A stretch of DNA of 64,000 bases, from contig JAJEKB010020660.1 in assembly GCA_022393335.1 (NCBI GenBank), positions 225,648 to 289,647 on the forward strand, read 5' to 3'. This DNA is from Macrotrachela quadricornifera. Lineage: Eukaryota; Rotifera; Eurotatoria; Philodinida; Philodinidae. Positions 34,980 through 47,065 of this stretch are shown piece by piece; the first letter of the stretch is position 1, and every line of letters begins with the position of its first letter. The notes under the pieces were generated by a model, which saw nothing but the letters and a program-made list of their open reading frames with translations, had not been told where the DNA came from and ran no database searches. A program made the translations under genes and the position numbers.

Positions 34980-36672
34980 AGGTATTTCATTGATTAATGA
35001 TTCTGATACCTATAGATGGAGCACTGTTCCAACTACATACAGATTAAAAGCCAAGAATAATAACGCCTTTCATTGTGAGTTGGAACTGTAAGCGATTGAA
35101 CTTATGAGTTAGCTACCGCTTAAGTTGATTAATTATCCTTAATCAATATGATCAACAGTATTATTTACGGTTCACTTAAGGAATTTTGACAAATGTTTAA
35201 TTTCGATTTATTATACACGTTTGATGACAAAAATTTAATATGAAGAGAAGAAGCTATTTAGAAAAATAAAAAACCAACACTTTTTTTTGACAGTAGATTT
35301 GCACGTAAAGGAACGTGCTTGTGTCTTCTAGGCCAAATAATAATTGTGAACACGACAAATGTAATGTGTAATTTTGTGTTCTTGCTTTTAATTTACAAAG
35401 AACATATATTTTACACAAGGTAGAAAAAGAACAAAGATGAAACTTAATTTTCTTTTGCTTTCGAAAATTTTCATAACGAAATTCAAACATTATACGATGT
35501 TTCTTTAAACAAGAAAATTATTACAAAAAACTAATTTTTTTGAACTCATGTAATTTTAATTTAAAGAATGATTAAGACATTGTCATGAATATTTTTCAAA
35601 GTTCTGTAATTTGAATAACAATAATAGCACGTTCTCTTTAATCGCTGACAGCTGACTGAAAAGTCTGACTCAACGAAAAATAAAATTCAATTATTCTTTT
35701 TCTTGTCCAACTATTCAATCTTTAAAAGAATATGAAAAATATAAGCTCTTCTTTTCTCTATCTTCTTTCTTGATGGCAACATGATGTTTTTTATATGTAT
35801 GAAGACGAGTCTGAGAACCAATATGATAGGTAAAGAAGATGCGAATACGAAAAGAAAAACAGACATCACAATACATTATCACATTTGGAATTATTCTATA
35901 TATGCTTTGATATTAATAAACATATTTTATGTTTTTATTATAATTTATCAATCGATAGTTTAATAGCATAAGATGATCAGTGTTTAACAAACAAAACTCG
36001 TATACAACATCCAGAGAATTAATGAAGAATTTAAAAGAAAAATTGATAAAAATGGAATAGAAAAAGGAGAACACTATCAGTTCAATGAAAATATGCTTAT
36101 TTTTCTTCATACATCAATTATATGTTAATATATTATTGACATAGTTTACTTTTTTCTGCAAATAAAATCTAATCTTATTCTCTTGGGTAGAATTATTGCT
36201 GCTCTAGAACACGTATAATATGTCATGAAAAATAAACTATATGACATGTTCAATAAAGTGATAAATATATCTCAGTTCATATTCTCTGATAGATATTATA
36301 AATAAACGCTTTTATCTATGATTAATAAAAAAAATTCTCTTACAAGTTTCACTCTTGAGAGTAGACAATCAACAAATAGCAGATTTTTTCTTACGGTTGG
36401 GACTGAAAATAAGCAGCTATTCATTCAGAGTAATGATACCATTGGGACTTTCTACTTTCCTCTTTTTTTCAGCGAGTAGCTAGATAGATAAATAAGAGAG
36501 ATGCAAACCGATCAGCTGAGTCATCGTTATTACCTCTGTGATACAAGAATATATACTTTCTTTTGAAAATTTTCCATAGTCAAGACTCTTTCACATCTTA
36601 TCGAATAAGATTCATAACTAGTTTAGCGCTAATAATTGTTTTATATGTTCGCATTATTTAGTTGAGAAAAAA
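34980..36672. other. Intergenic, nothing recognised
   Basis: A small inverted pair (GTTCCAACT near 35028 and AGTTGGAAC near 35080) is the only structure noted. No gene or RNA was recognised; short ORFs look random. Confidence 0.35.
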
Positions 36673-38242
36673 ATGTCTGGAAGAATTTCATTGTCAAGAA
36701 AGGCAATTCATCCAACTGGAAAGCAGGTTAAACATGATTTGCCGGTACCAAGAAGAAGCAAGGCAAAAAGTCGCAGAACTTTTTGTGGATTGACAAGAAG
36801 TGAAACGTTTAAAATTCTTGGTTCATTTCTTGTTCCATTAGTTATTGGTATTTTTACAATCGTAACAACAATTCAACAATACCATTTTAATCGACAAAAT
36901 CGTTTAAAAGACTTGGAAATAGCTACACGACAACGTGATCAAGAACGAAAACAAGCCGATATATTACATCAAGAAACAGTCTATGCTGTTTGTATTAAAG
37001 AAATGGGTGAATTATCATTGAAATTGAAGACATATAACCTTAGCAAAGCTGAAGTTGATCAACAGTTGCAAGTTGCTCGAGCTAAAACATTATCAGTATT
37101 ACGTCAACTAGATAGGAAACGAAAAGGTTATTTAATTCAGTTTTTGTTTGGAGCAGAACTTCTTTTTACTGGTCGTCCTGCAATTGATTTAGGTGGTGCT
37201 GATCTATCAGAAATAATGTTGACAGGCCATATTGGGATGGAATTATCATTTAATTCTATTGCTCTTACTCATGTCATTTTAACACATAGTTCATTTGTTA
37301 GTTTACATATCATGAACGCCAGTTTTAGTGGATCTCAATTAGATAATTCTAATTTTAGTAATGCTTATTTATATGAAACAAATTTTACTGGATGTGAATT
37401 AAAAAACGCAGATTTACGAGGAGTTCATGCTCAATATGCGATCATGAACAATGTCAATCTTGAAGGTGCTATTTTTGGTACAGTACTACCTGTAGAAATA
37501 AAAAATGCGATATTACCAAATGGATCATATGTATTTTATAGTAATGATTCTCTTCGATCGGATCTATTTAATCAATCAGTTAATTTAATTGTCAATGGAG
37601 ACATTACCTGTCAAACTAATATTAATTCAACGAAAATATTTGGATGGAAAAATCCATCACAACTGATAGGATCTGTAATAGAATATTCTCACCTACCTTC
37701 ATCTACCAGAAGTATTATACGAGATGATTGCCTTATATGGGGTGGAATATACAATAGTTCAATGGATTATCTTCATCAACGAGTGTTTTTTTATGATTAT
37801 AGTCGATTAATCGATTCTGATCGTGCTTCATACGAATTTTCATTTGATAGTGGTGGAATCAATGGATATAATGATTCTATTCTAATGACGATACAATTTC
37901 GTGCACACAACAGCCAGGTACTAGAACGTCGTTCATTTCGTATGTATATGCTTGTATATTACATATATATTCATTTTATTTTGATTTTATATTATTGCAG
38001 CACTTATGACAAATATTGAACGAAAAAATCGAACTCTTTTATGTCATCATGTTCAATATGGATCAGTACCAACAGCTACACGTAGTCTTCTTGTTAATAT
38101 TTATTTTTTAAAATCGAGCAATAGTCAATACAATAATGGTCTTATCGATAATATCAAATTTTATATGAAACAAATCAAAGAAAGACATCAACATCCAGAA
38201 GCAGCATATAATTACACTTGCTCATGTTCAAATTGCTTTTAA
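36673..38242 (+). CDS. Membrane-anchored pentapeptide-repeat protein with C-terminal beta-sandwich-like domain, two exons
   Basis: Exons 36673-37939 and 38001-38242, intron of 61 bp (donor GTATGT, acceptor TTGCAG, phase 1), 502 aa. A basic N-terminus (RRSKAKSRR) precedes one membrane segment at about 48-68. A charged coiled-coil region follows at about 74-150 (NRLKDLEIATRQRDQERKQ). Next comes a pentapeptide-like A(D/N)LxxxxF block from about 175 to 275 (IDLGGADLSEI, LDNSNFSNAYLYETNFTG, LKNADLRGV, VNLEGAIF), which would form a right-handed quadrilateral beta helix. The C-terminal 200 residues start LIVNGD and contain GW, WGG, SGGINGYND and LIDNIKF strands like a galactose-binding or carbohydrate-binding sandwich (inference). 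The topology suggests a type II surface protein. AATAAA follows at about 38275. Pentapeptide repeats are commonest in bacteria, so ancient transfer is possible, but intron and transmembrane addition show domestication. Confidence 0.8.
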
Positions 38243-38589
38243 TGTTTGTTTATCTTATCTAAAAATATTTTCTTCAATAAAAAGAATTATTATCTTTTGT
38301 ACAGTTTTTCATTCAATTAATCAATCAAATTTCACTAGCAAAACAGTCTTATTCAACTCTTTAAGGATAGATGATTCCGCATGGGATCATGATGTTTGCC
38401 TAGTAAATTATAATTAGATTATTTTTTCTGATAATCATTAGTGGATAACCAATACAACACGGTTAGCTTTTAAGTAAAATTTTACATATAAGTTGCAAAC
38501 GAAAGTCTACTAACGTAGGTCGTTTTTCCAATTTCTATTTTATAAAGCACATAGAAATTGAAAACTACTAAATCAAGCATATGAAAAAA
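38243..38589. other. Intergenic
   Basis: Short spacer between the pentapeptide gene and the piggyBac relic. It includes the poly(A) signal of the former; no other feature. Confidence 0.4.
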
Positions 38590-39322
38590 TAGTTTTCTAT
38601 ACTCTTTGACAGATTTCCTTATACATTGAGAAAATCAAAGTCATAACAATTGAACCAGAGATTCCGACATCTCGAAATCTTATGATGTCAGTAGCCGCTC
38701 CTGTATAGATAATGAAGTCTAAAATTATTCTAGTATAAACGTCACATATGATGTACGTTTCTATTCCAAATCTACTTCTTTTAGATGAAATATACTGCTT
38801 GAAAATAAGTCAACTTTGTACAACACTAAGTATTCTTATATAGTTTATCATCAAATGGTTAGTATTTGTTGCCATTGAAGTAGAGAAATCGTAGAAGTAA
38901 AAGAAATCTATCTCTACTCATGATATCTGCAAATATAGCTATAGAAATTAAAGGACCAGTAGGCCAGTAGTCTTTCATTTGCCCTTTTTCTATATGAACC
39001 ATTAGTATATAAATTGCAAAATATGTATACATTTCGGGTATAGTAGCACCAATTGCGTCTTGGTATCGTTCAGGTAAATTTTCGTGTTCCAATGTATAGA
39101 AATTATACTTGTTTGCTTCCTCCACAACTTTTCTCATCAATTTTTGACAAATATGATTTGATAACGGATTTACTTGAGTCAAATATAAATGCTTTTAGCT
39201 TAAACTACTTCACTCTTCGTGTTCGCTCTTTGAAGATCTTTCTATATCCTGTACTTCATCTTCACTGTTCGATTCGTTATCAGAGTCGAAAACTGAATCA
39301 GTTGAACTGTCAGTTGCCATAA
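38590..39322 (-). pseudogene. piggyBac transposase relic, internally deleted
   Basis: On the minus strand an acidic start (Met near 39320, SDNESNSEDEVQ) runs into stops TGA and TAA. It then continues in the same frame as VNPLSNHICQKLMRKVVEEA, then YFAIYILMVHIEKGQMKDYWPTGPL and DRFLLLLRFLYF, the N-terminal DDE_Tnp_1_7 pattern. Past the stop at 38859, PFDDKLYK is followed by an abrupt junction to SSKRSRFGIETYIICD and ILDFIIYTGAATD, then GISGSIVMTL. The segment carrying the first catalytic Asp appears deleted. It differs from the 5158-7541 element in sequence and lacks recognisable TTAA termini, so it is a separate, older insertion. Confidence 0.75.
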
Positions 39323-40290
39323 TAATCCAAAAAAGTTTCAAGATATGAAAAAGAGTGATAATAACAGATTAAATTGATCAGTAAAAACAATTGTTGCTAT
39401 CATGTCTTCTTTCATATGACCTTATCGGACTGCCATGTATCATTAATGAGACAAAGGTATATACCTCCTATTTATACCATCTCAACAAAACATTTGCGAA
39501 TGCCAAATAAACTGATTTGTTTCATATGAATCAATGATGATGTCATACGAAATATGTCCTCCTAGCGCTTACAATAAATCATTACTGAGCATCACTAAAC
39601 TACTCAAATTGGGAACCCATATACAAACGGGCGTTGCCCTTACAGAATCAAAATACATACATTGCATGAAAAATATCTATCAAGTATAAGTACAAGTGAT
39701 TGTATGATACATGGTATGTATCAACCAAAATAGACAATGATGATTTTCTTATCTGTCAATCATAACGGTCATTCTTCTACTCTTGTGATAAAAAATCGAT
39801 TACTATACTGATATACGAATAATGTGGACGATTATTTTTCTCTTTGTTTCATTAATGGGAGTAAGAAAGAGAAATACTGAATCCCGTCTACGCTGTATTC
39901 CGTTCTATCCTACTTAATCTTTTCTCTTCTGTCGTATTCCATCGGTCTCTACTAGGCATGCATGTTGCCTTACTCTACTATAGATATTTTTCTTGCACGT
40001 CTCTCCTTTCTTATTCTTTCAGTCTTGTGTGAGGTCAACTCGTTATTCTTTTTTCTATTCTATTGTGTAGACGCGTCTTACACTTATTTTCGTCATAAAA
40101 AATTGCAGCATGGCAAATGATATGTAAGTTTGTATTCGTATAAAAAATTTTTGAAAAGAGGGATAAAAAATACATATATTAATGATAGTGATGGATTACT
40201 TAGTTTTATTCAGTAGTGAAGAAAATTAAGATTATAAATAATTGTTTATCTTTCTAGATTCTAAAGTAGATCTTCATTGATAGTCAAATC
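39323..40290. other. Intergenic with possible 5'-UTR intron of the SET gene
   Basis: No gene seen. A GTAAGT donor at about 40125 and a TTTCTAG acceptor at about 40258 could bound an intron in the 5' leader of the SET-domain gene. An upstream ATG at 40110 would run into a stop if spliced, so it is not the start. Confidence 0.35.
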
Positions 40291-40836
40291 ATGGAAACAA
40301 CAGACCTTCCATCCACATCATCGAACTTTTTAACATCTTCATCTTTTCCACAAACATCATGTTTGTTTAAAAATATTGATGAAAAAGGTTATTATTCCAT
40401 TTATACCAATCGGGCAATTCCAGCTGGTACTGCTTTTGCCTACTATGTTGGAGAATTAATGCCTCAGTCAGCTCGACACACTCTTCAAATGGGTGAAAAT
40501 ATTCATATTTATTCACCAGATGGTCCTGCTTATGTCAATCATTCATGTCTTCCTAATGCTTATTTTACAGGTGATCCAACTGAAAAACGCTCAATTATTC
40601 TTGTTGCTTTATGTGATATAAAAGAAGGTGATGAAATAACGTGCAATTACAATGCTACTGAACTAATTTCAAGTGAACCCTTTGAATGTCACTGTGGTCA
40701 AAAAAATTGTATTGGAGCTTATCGTGGATTCCATTATTTGACAGATGATCAACGAGCTCAGTTATTGGCTATTACACGTCTTTCGCCATATATCGAGACG
40801 GTTCACAAGAATCAACAAAAAGAAAATAAACATTAG
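40291..40836 (+). CDS. Compact SET-domain protein (putative lysine methyltransferase)
   Basis: A 181-residue intronless ORF that is almost only a SET domain. The N-terminal strand GYYSIYTNRAIPAG (33-46) and YVGE begin it. NHSCLPNA at 83-90 and EGDEITCNYN at 112-121 are the two knotted SET motifs that bind S-adenosylmethionine and hold the catalytic Tyr (120). A post-SET zinc motif FECHCGQKNCIGAYRGF at 131-147 provides CxCxxxxC. There is no pre-SET domain and no chromatin-reader domain, and the insert between the strand and NHS is short. Compact SET proteins of this kind occur in fungi and bacteria as well as animals, so origin is unclear. The substrate (histone or other protein) cannot be told from sequence. 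AATAAA follows at about 40921. Confidence 0.85.
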   Translation: METTDLPSTSSNFLTSSSFPQTSCLFKNIDEKGYYSIYTNRAIPAGTAFAYYVGELMPQSARHTLQMGENIHIYSPDGPAYVNHSCLPNAYFTGDPTEKRSIILVALCDIKEGDEITCNYNATELISSEPFECHCGQKNCIGAYRGFHYLTDDQRAQLLAITRLSPYIETVHKNQQKENKH

Positions 40837-43027
40837 ATTTTACTTCTGGAATCCAACTAAGTTCTATAATCGATTCGGCTAAACATTTTCTTTCGCTATA
40901 TTTGCTTCCTTTTTTCCTGTAATAAAACATAGACCATGAGTATATTCATGGGAATTTGGCAGTCAATACAGCAACCTCGTCCAAATTCAATGAAAATTTC
41001 AAGATTTGTAGAACTTTTATAAGCTGATCATGTTAATAAAAAGATTTTAGGATTAATTCTTATTTTCGTAAAGATACATGTCAAATACTATTAGTATTTT
41101 TTCTACTTTTTTTGCAAAAAACAATGCAACATTTAATAGAATTACGCAATAGCTTAAAAGTTATTGTCCAATGCTATAAAATCATGATTTACTGTGTTGA
41201 AAGACTTAAATGATATTAGTTTAATAAATTACCTCCTATAGTAATTTAATTAAATAATTAAAAAAAAAACAAATGACAATCTTTTCCGGTGGAACGACGA
41301 TCATAAATCATGATAATAGCAATTTAATAACTTCCTAGCAAAAAAATCATAAATGCATACTTATCTACTTTTCTGAGTGCGGTGAATCATGTCGAATAAA
41401 CCTAGGACAGTTTACAGTTCTAAATACAGAGAAACTGACTTCTGTAAAACACTACTCTCGAACTCTCTCTCGCTCAGGAGTTGTTGTATACAGTTCAGTT
41501 CCTATCAAAAGAACTGTTTACACAGTTCCTAAGATTGGAACTAATATGGAACTGTTCTATGTCTAATGTCGAATAGAATCTACTATGATAATTTAAGCTA
41601 AACATTTTAATAACAGTCATAGTGGTAAGACTTTTCCAACTTAATAAATACACGATCGATTCATTATGTAAATTAAAGTGTTCTGAAAATACAAGTCATC
41701 TGTGATGAGTAACCGCAATGATGTTGAAGTCTTTAGTTCATAGAATGTAAAACTAATTGAGAATCATAGTTGTATAAAAGAATACTATTAAGCTTGAAAA
41801 AGATTTATTAATGATAAAATAGAGGCATTCATCAAAATTGATTATAATACCTTTCTAAAGCATTTCTCGTATAATTTTACTAACTTAATTTTTCTTTTTA
41901 TTAAATCATTAGGTTATGAGTTATGTAGGACATTGAAAAAGTTCTGCAATTGATTTTAATTAAAAACAGCAAGGAGCGATGTTGTATTAGAATTGTGATT
42001 CATGTATGGTTGACACTGATCTTTATCTATAAATGTTATAAGTTCAACTAAATGAAAACGATACATAGAGAAGAAATAAAAAATCTGAGCATCACTCAAT
42101 GATAACATTTATTATTCTATAAAACCACATTTCATCTGAAATTCATTACATTTAGTGATATTTTATATTATAATCGATCTTTATCAATAATTAAATCACA
42201 GTTTGTTTATGATTATCATAATGGTGAGTGAATTCGAGATAAATATTGCAGATTAAATGCAAATAGTGCATAGTCATATATGCCATCAGAGAATAATTAC
42301 AGATGATTGGAGTGGAAGAAAAGTTACTCAATACCCTAGCTGAGCAACTAAATGAATGTGAAAAGATGAAAAATCTGAGAAGCGAAAGTTTTATCTCTTT
42401 ATTTTTACTGATTAATGATGATTTTCCTCGAAAGTATTTATATCTTCTGTTTAAAAACATTGTTATAGCATTTGCAAAAATACATATTAGAGTCACATAC
42501 ATATGAATATAAGTTTAGAATTTTTTAAATAAAACGTGTAAAAACATACGATATTTTGTTTTCGAATCTGAACGCAAGAGTATTAACTGCATGAGCATAT
42601 AGTATGGTTTTCATCTTCTCCATTTCTATGTGCAGATGCAACAAACAAAATATCTACAAGCAATTAAGCTCGCATCCGATATTTAATTTTTATATTTGCA
42701 TGATATCAGAAACATTTATAATCGAAAAGCATGTGTATCATGTGAAATAGAGCTCAGCATATTTTTGTTGTTTCCAGCACATTGTCATCGAAAAAAATGA
42801 ATCCTACACTTTATATGTTCATCTAAAATATAGTCTATGGTCAGAAGAAATTTTCTTGTATATATATATGAATAGTAGAATTCTAATATGAAGATATAAA
42901 TTATTGATATAGTTTCTGACTACGTTTAATAAATGCTTGAATAAAATGTATAACGGTCGATTAATGTATATTTTGTGTTTGCTCTCTATTTCGTTGCTCG
43001 ATGTTTTTATTGAAAATGTATACAATG
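40837..43027. other. Intergenic, nothing recognised
   Basis: AT-rich. Around 41495-41565 the words CAGTTCCTA, GAACTGTTTACACAGTTCC and GGAACTGTTC form short inverted repeats, perhaps a MITE end, but limits cannot be set. ORFs at 42191-42506 on both strands are motif-free. Confidence 0.35.
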
Positions 43028-43840
43028 ACTGAATGCTGATCATCTACCTGCACTTGATTCAACACAAATTAAACAACTTGATCGAACTATACAACAGTTT
43101 CGACCAGTTACTGCCGCTGACTTACTATTAATTACACACTTTAACACTATCGAAAGCATAATACCACCTTTTCGTTTATCGCTTGGTTTTTGGCCTTGTA
43201 AGACTGTTATTAAAATGAGAAGCAACAATTTAAATGAATGAAAACGATATCAATTTGTTGCACTATATCATCATGCTAAAATCAAGAAGTACATTTTTTA
43301 AGTGGAATGTTACGTGGGTTTAACAAATACATAAGAGATTGTTTGGTGTACACGAGGAGAGTCAACATTAAAGAGAAAAGTTTCATCTTTACAAGCAAAT
43401 GTTAATTTCATTGGTTTCATTTGATAAAATTTTATTCGGAAATTGACGAAAATGAAATGGATTCTTATATGTTTCTGATGGAGTTAAATAGTTTAGAAGT
43501 ACTCAATTCAAGCAATGGTGTGACCATTATAATATAGAATTATGAGAATGACTAGATTATGATCTCGATTTTAATCGAATTGAACCGGTCTGGAACATAA
43601 TTAAACAAAAAGTTAAGAACAAAAATCAAAACTTATAACATGAGCTAGAGAATGCTGTTGATGAACTTAGGTCAAACAGGCAGAGTGATAAACAACTGCT
43701 TACGGGCATAAACGGAGATCGTTCACAGTCTACTTGTACAACCAGCATATGTGAAGCAGAACGGCAGGAAACGGGTGCCGTATACAACAGTCGTGAAAAA
43801 ATATAGAGATTTGAAAAATTATATATTACCTAATAGAAAC
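43028..43840 (+). pseudogene. Tc1/IS630-type transposase relic
   Basis: In the + strand the sequence reads LDSTQIKQLDRTIQQFRPV then TAADLLLITHFN, a helix-turn-helix like that of Tc1-type transposases. LGFWPCKTVIKM and a KRYQF block follow, and after a stop ECYVGLTNT with VWCTRGESTLKRK. This equals the DExxxxLxxxxxxxxWxRxG strand around the first catalytic acid, here degraded (VECY). The VSSLQANVNFIGFI strand and LDFNRIEPVWNIIKQKVKNKN (the DxNPIExxWxxxK motif with the last catalytic acid) complete the order. A basic C-terminal tail is seen to about 43840. Several stops and shifts. Terminal repeats were not located. Confidence 0.75.
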
Positions 43841-44604
43841 AAAACCTTCTTCAAGCATGTTATAAGAGATTAATACTGGTCGCTTACTGCTTTTGGTATG
43901 CCCTCCGTACATCAATGTGGTATCACTTACAAAGTTTGTTTTGAGTTTTTTTTGTCACTGTGTTACATAATAACTAAAATTATCTACAGAATGCTTCATA
44001 TGTGAATCTCTTAGTTGACAAGAGATACAATTTCTTTCATGAAGTGAACAAGAAATCAGTCCTTTTGGACTGAACGGGAGTGAAGATGTTTAAGTTTCTT
44101 ATTACTGTGTTATTTATCGGTCATCATGTTTAGAATAGTGCAGTGTTAAAACTAAATGAGGATTAAGCCTTGAAAAAAGTCGAAACTCGTTGTAATATTT
44201 TTAAACAGAATGTTAATCCTCACCTTTTCATCTTGTAACCTCATTCTTTACATTGATATTTGACTATGTTTTTTAATAGCTCATTGGATTAGTATTTAAT
44301 GTTTCATATATGGGATTGTATCTTATGTATATTCTCATCATGTATATGTTCATTGACTAATCTTATGGAGTCATAATGATTCTAAACATATCTAATGATG
44401 ATAATGATAGTCTAAGCAATTATTAAAACTTGTATGAATTTGATTTGAATCATATGTCTCATCTTGTAAACTTACACCATCAAAATGACGTAAACAAAAA
44501 GAAATGATTATAAAAAACAAAAAAATCATTTGACAATAAAGAAATCTCGTCAAGATAGCATGGCATGAAGGGTAAGTGTTAATTTGAAGTTATTTTGAAG
44601 AAGA
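43841..44604. other. Intergenic
   Basis: AT-rich; 3' side of the Cys-rich gene that ends at 44605. No other feature. Confidence 0.35.
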
Positions 44605-45205
44605 TTAAAACGCTGATTTATGATCTGACTTATAATGGCCACCTTTGTGGGGTGATCCTGAAGAACGTGGTGGTGGTGGGTATACTGCTGGATATGGCGG
44701 GGCTTGCATTGGCATCACAAATTGCTGTGGTTGGGCTGATACTTTATGGGGTAGTGCTGCCTTAGGAATCTCTGCCAGAGCATTGGCTGCTAATGCGCGT
44801 TCGATTGTAAACATTTCTGCACCAAAGGGACCACGAAGAATGATGGGAACACCATGTTTGCTACAAAGTGAAGCAAGAACCGCACACGGACAGAAAACTA
44901 CAGCGCACAATAAAGCGGCACAACTACAATTAGAACAGTCATATCCCACCCCGGTTTTGATACTACTGATGTCGGAAAGAAAGAGCATAGAATCGATGCG
45001 GTTACATGAACAGCACCAGCAGCGCTGTTTTTGTCTTTGAATGATTCGTGCATCAGTTAATGTAACCGTATATTTTGGACCATAACCACAACAGCTTTCA
45101 TCGCATACATAGGTTTGTAAAATTTGTTCTCCGTAACCAAGAGTGAAGACATTCTTGATTTCCCGTGGTTGTTCAGTGGTTATATATGCAGACGATCTGT
45201 TTGAC
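44605..45205 (-). CDS. Cysteine-rich protein, last exon only (partial)
   Basis: Minus-strand exon beginning at acceptor AACAG (just above 45205) and ending TAA; about 200 codons. The first part (YGEQILQTYVCDESCCGYG then KYTVTLTDARIIQR) resembles beta strands of bacterial-type PH-like domains that regulate membrane proteins. RQKQRCWCCSCNRID and DSMLFLSDISSI follow. A hydrophobic Cys-rich segment (CSCAALLCAVVFCPCAVLASLC) could be a palmitoylated membrane anchor. The end is Pro/Ala-rich with APPYPAVYPPPP and a His/Lys/Gly/Ser tail. The region is more GC-rich than its surroundings, which also gives a long shadow ORF on the + strand. Upstream exon(s) with the start codon were not found with confidence. 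The family is not recognised; membrane association is an inference. Confidence 0.55.
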
Positions 45206-45525
45206 CTGTTATAAAAAATGAATAAACATTTATTGATTCATTCTCTCAAAATCATTTTTTTTGGTTAGTTGTTTTCTACAGACACTGAAGCAGTAAAATC
45301 TAACGGGTGACCCAGAGTAAATGGTAGTGAGAATGTTTTCTCAATATCTCTTTCAATTATCATTCTTTCGAGTTAATATTTTTCTAAAATATTGAGTGTG
45401 TAATTCTCTACAAAAATCATATACAAATGAATTTTGTAGAACTAAAAGTAAATAAAATGATTTGAGTTATACTGCAAACATGTAGTATGATCAACTTTTA
45501 AAACATTACAGTTCAAAATAACTTC

Positions 45526-47065
45526 TACACTAATCGACGATCTTGTTCTTGATCTTTCCAGATTCTTGATTTTCTTGATTATCAGTCAAGATTCTTTTAA
45601 ATCATGATATTCAGGCAAGGTTCCTTTGAGAGGAAAGAGAAAAAGATTCTTACCGGAAGTTCAAGATGACAAGAAACTTGTCTGATTACTCTGAAGAAAA
45701 AGAATCAGGCCAGAATTACAAGATATTCAAGAATTTTTTAAGTTCAGACAAGAATCTTTTTTCTTTCCTCTCACAAGAATCTTGGCTGAACTCCAAAACG
45801 AAAAGAATCTTGCCTGATTGATCGGGAAAACAAGAATCTAGAAAGAACCTACAGGATATATATGGTTTCTTGAAGTTCAGGCAAGCTTCTTTTTTCTTTC
45901 TTTGAAAGATTCTTATATGACCTTCAAGATCAATAGCACGTGTTCTCCTTGTTTAAATACATGTATAAATGCAGCCGTATAACCTTTGTAAATTCATTTA
46001 TAATGAAAGAAGTAATATTTTCACTATACTTTGAGTAAGTAACTTTTCAAGATAGTCGAACGTGTTGAAAAGACATTCACCTATTTTCTTTTTCTATTGA
46101 ATGTAGAGAGAAGACAGTAAAATACAATGATTTGTCTTTCGAAAAATTGTATTTGTCATTAACATTTATTTTTTCATTTGTAGATATTTTTCTTATGGAA
46201 ATCAACCAAGAAGATTTAAGTAATTTTTTTTAGCAATATTATTGTTAATTTAGATGATAGGGATCTGTACCTATAATATTCTTTTTTTTCGAGTTGCATA
46301 TTGTCTTTTTTTTTAGAACTATCAGCTCATACAGTAAACCAAAGACAATGGAGAACACATCGATAACAAAAAGCTCTCTCAACTTAATTATCTTTACTGC
46401 TTCCAACTGTAAAACAATTTCTAGTAACGAAAGGAGATAATCATAATGTTGTAAAGACAAGCACCATTTATGTCTAGGAGTGTCAGCCTAGTATTAGTAT
46501 TTCATTAATTTAATGCTAACTCTAATTCTTTTGTATAATGATCCTGAGGCAACAGTATTGCAGCTTGTACTGATTAATGTAATGTTAAAGCAATAGTTAC
46601 ATTTCTGAATGATATCAATAATTCTGTATAAGAAACTATTGATCTCAGTCAAAGATGGAAGCTTTGCTTTAACGTTACGTTAATCAATACAAACTGCGAT
46701 ACTTTTGCTTCAGAATCATTATACAAAAGTATTGATGTTAGCATTAAATAAATGAAATGTTAATACTAATTCGACACCCCTATTTGAATCACAAGAATCA
46801 ATCAGGAACTTCAAGAAAAAGGATCAGGCAAGAATTGCAGGGAAAACAAGAATCAGCAAGAAAACAAGAAGGCAAGAATCTTGTCTGGCAAAACAATTCT
46901 TGCCTCGCCAGGCAAGATTCGGTCTACACGAATCTTGACAGAAGATCAAGATCTGTTTTTCCAGGCAAGATTCTTGTATAGAAGGAATAGTAAAAAGAAT
47001 CTTGACTGAAAACCAAGAAATTCAAGAATCTGGAAAGATGGAGGGCAAGATCGTCGATTAGTGTA
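45526..47065. mobile_element. Non-autonomous terminal-inverted-repeat element, CAAGAATCTT-rich
   Basis: TACACTAATCGACGATCTTG at 45526 returns inverted as CAAGATCGTCGATTAGTGTA at 47046-47065, a perfect 20-bp terminal repeat. It continues inward as an imperfect inverted repeat (GATCTTTCCAGATTCTTGA type) made of many AATCTTG/CAAGATT units. The interior is noncoding and holds a second MITE at 46475-46782. Flanks ATAACTTC and TCTCTTCA do not give a clear target duplication. The superfamily is therefore unassigned. Confidence 0.7.
46475..46782. mobile_element. Nested MITE with about 115-bp inverted repeats, hAT-like ends
   Basis: The left end TAGGAGTGTCAGCC and right end TTCGACACCCCTA are inverted. 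The match extends about 115 bp inward (for example TTTTGTATAATGATCCTGAG against the reverse complement of CTTCAGAATCATTATACAAA). The TAGGGGTGTC-type start resembles hAT MITEs. The 8-bp flanks TTTATGTC and TTTGAATC agree at only 5 of 8 positions, a decayed target duplication at best. It interrupts the 45526-47065 element. Confidence 0.65.

Noticed and set aside
44645..45040. 131-codon + strand ORF
   Set aside because: Antisense shadow of the Cys-rich minus-strand exon, whose frame has better protein-like features and a splice acceptor.
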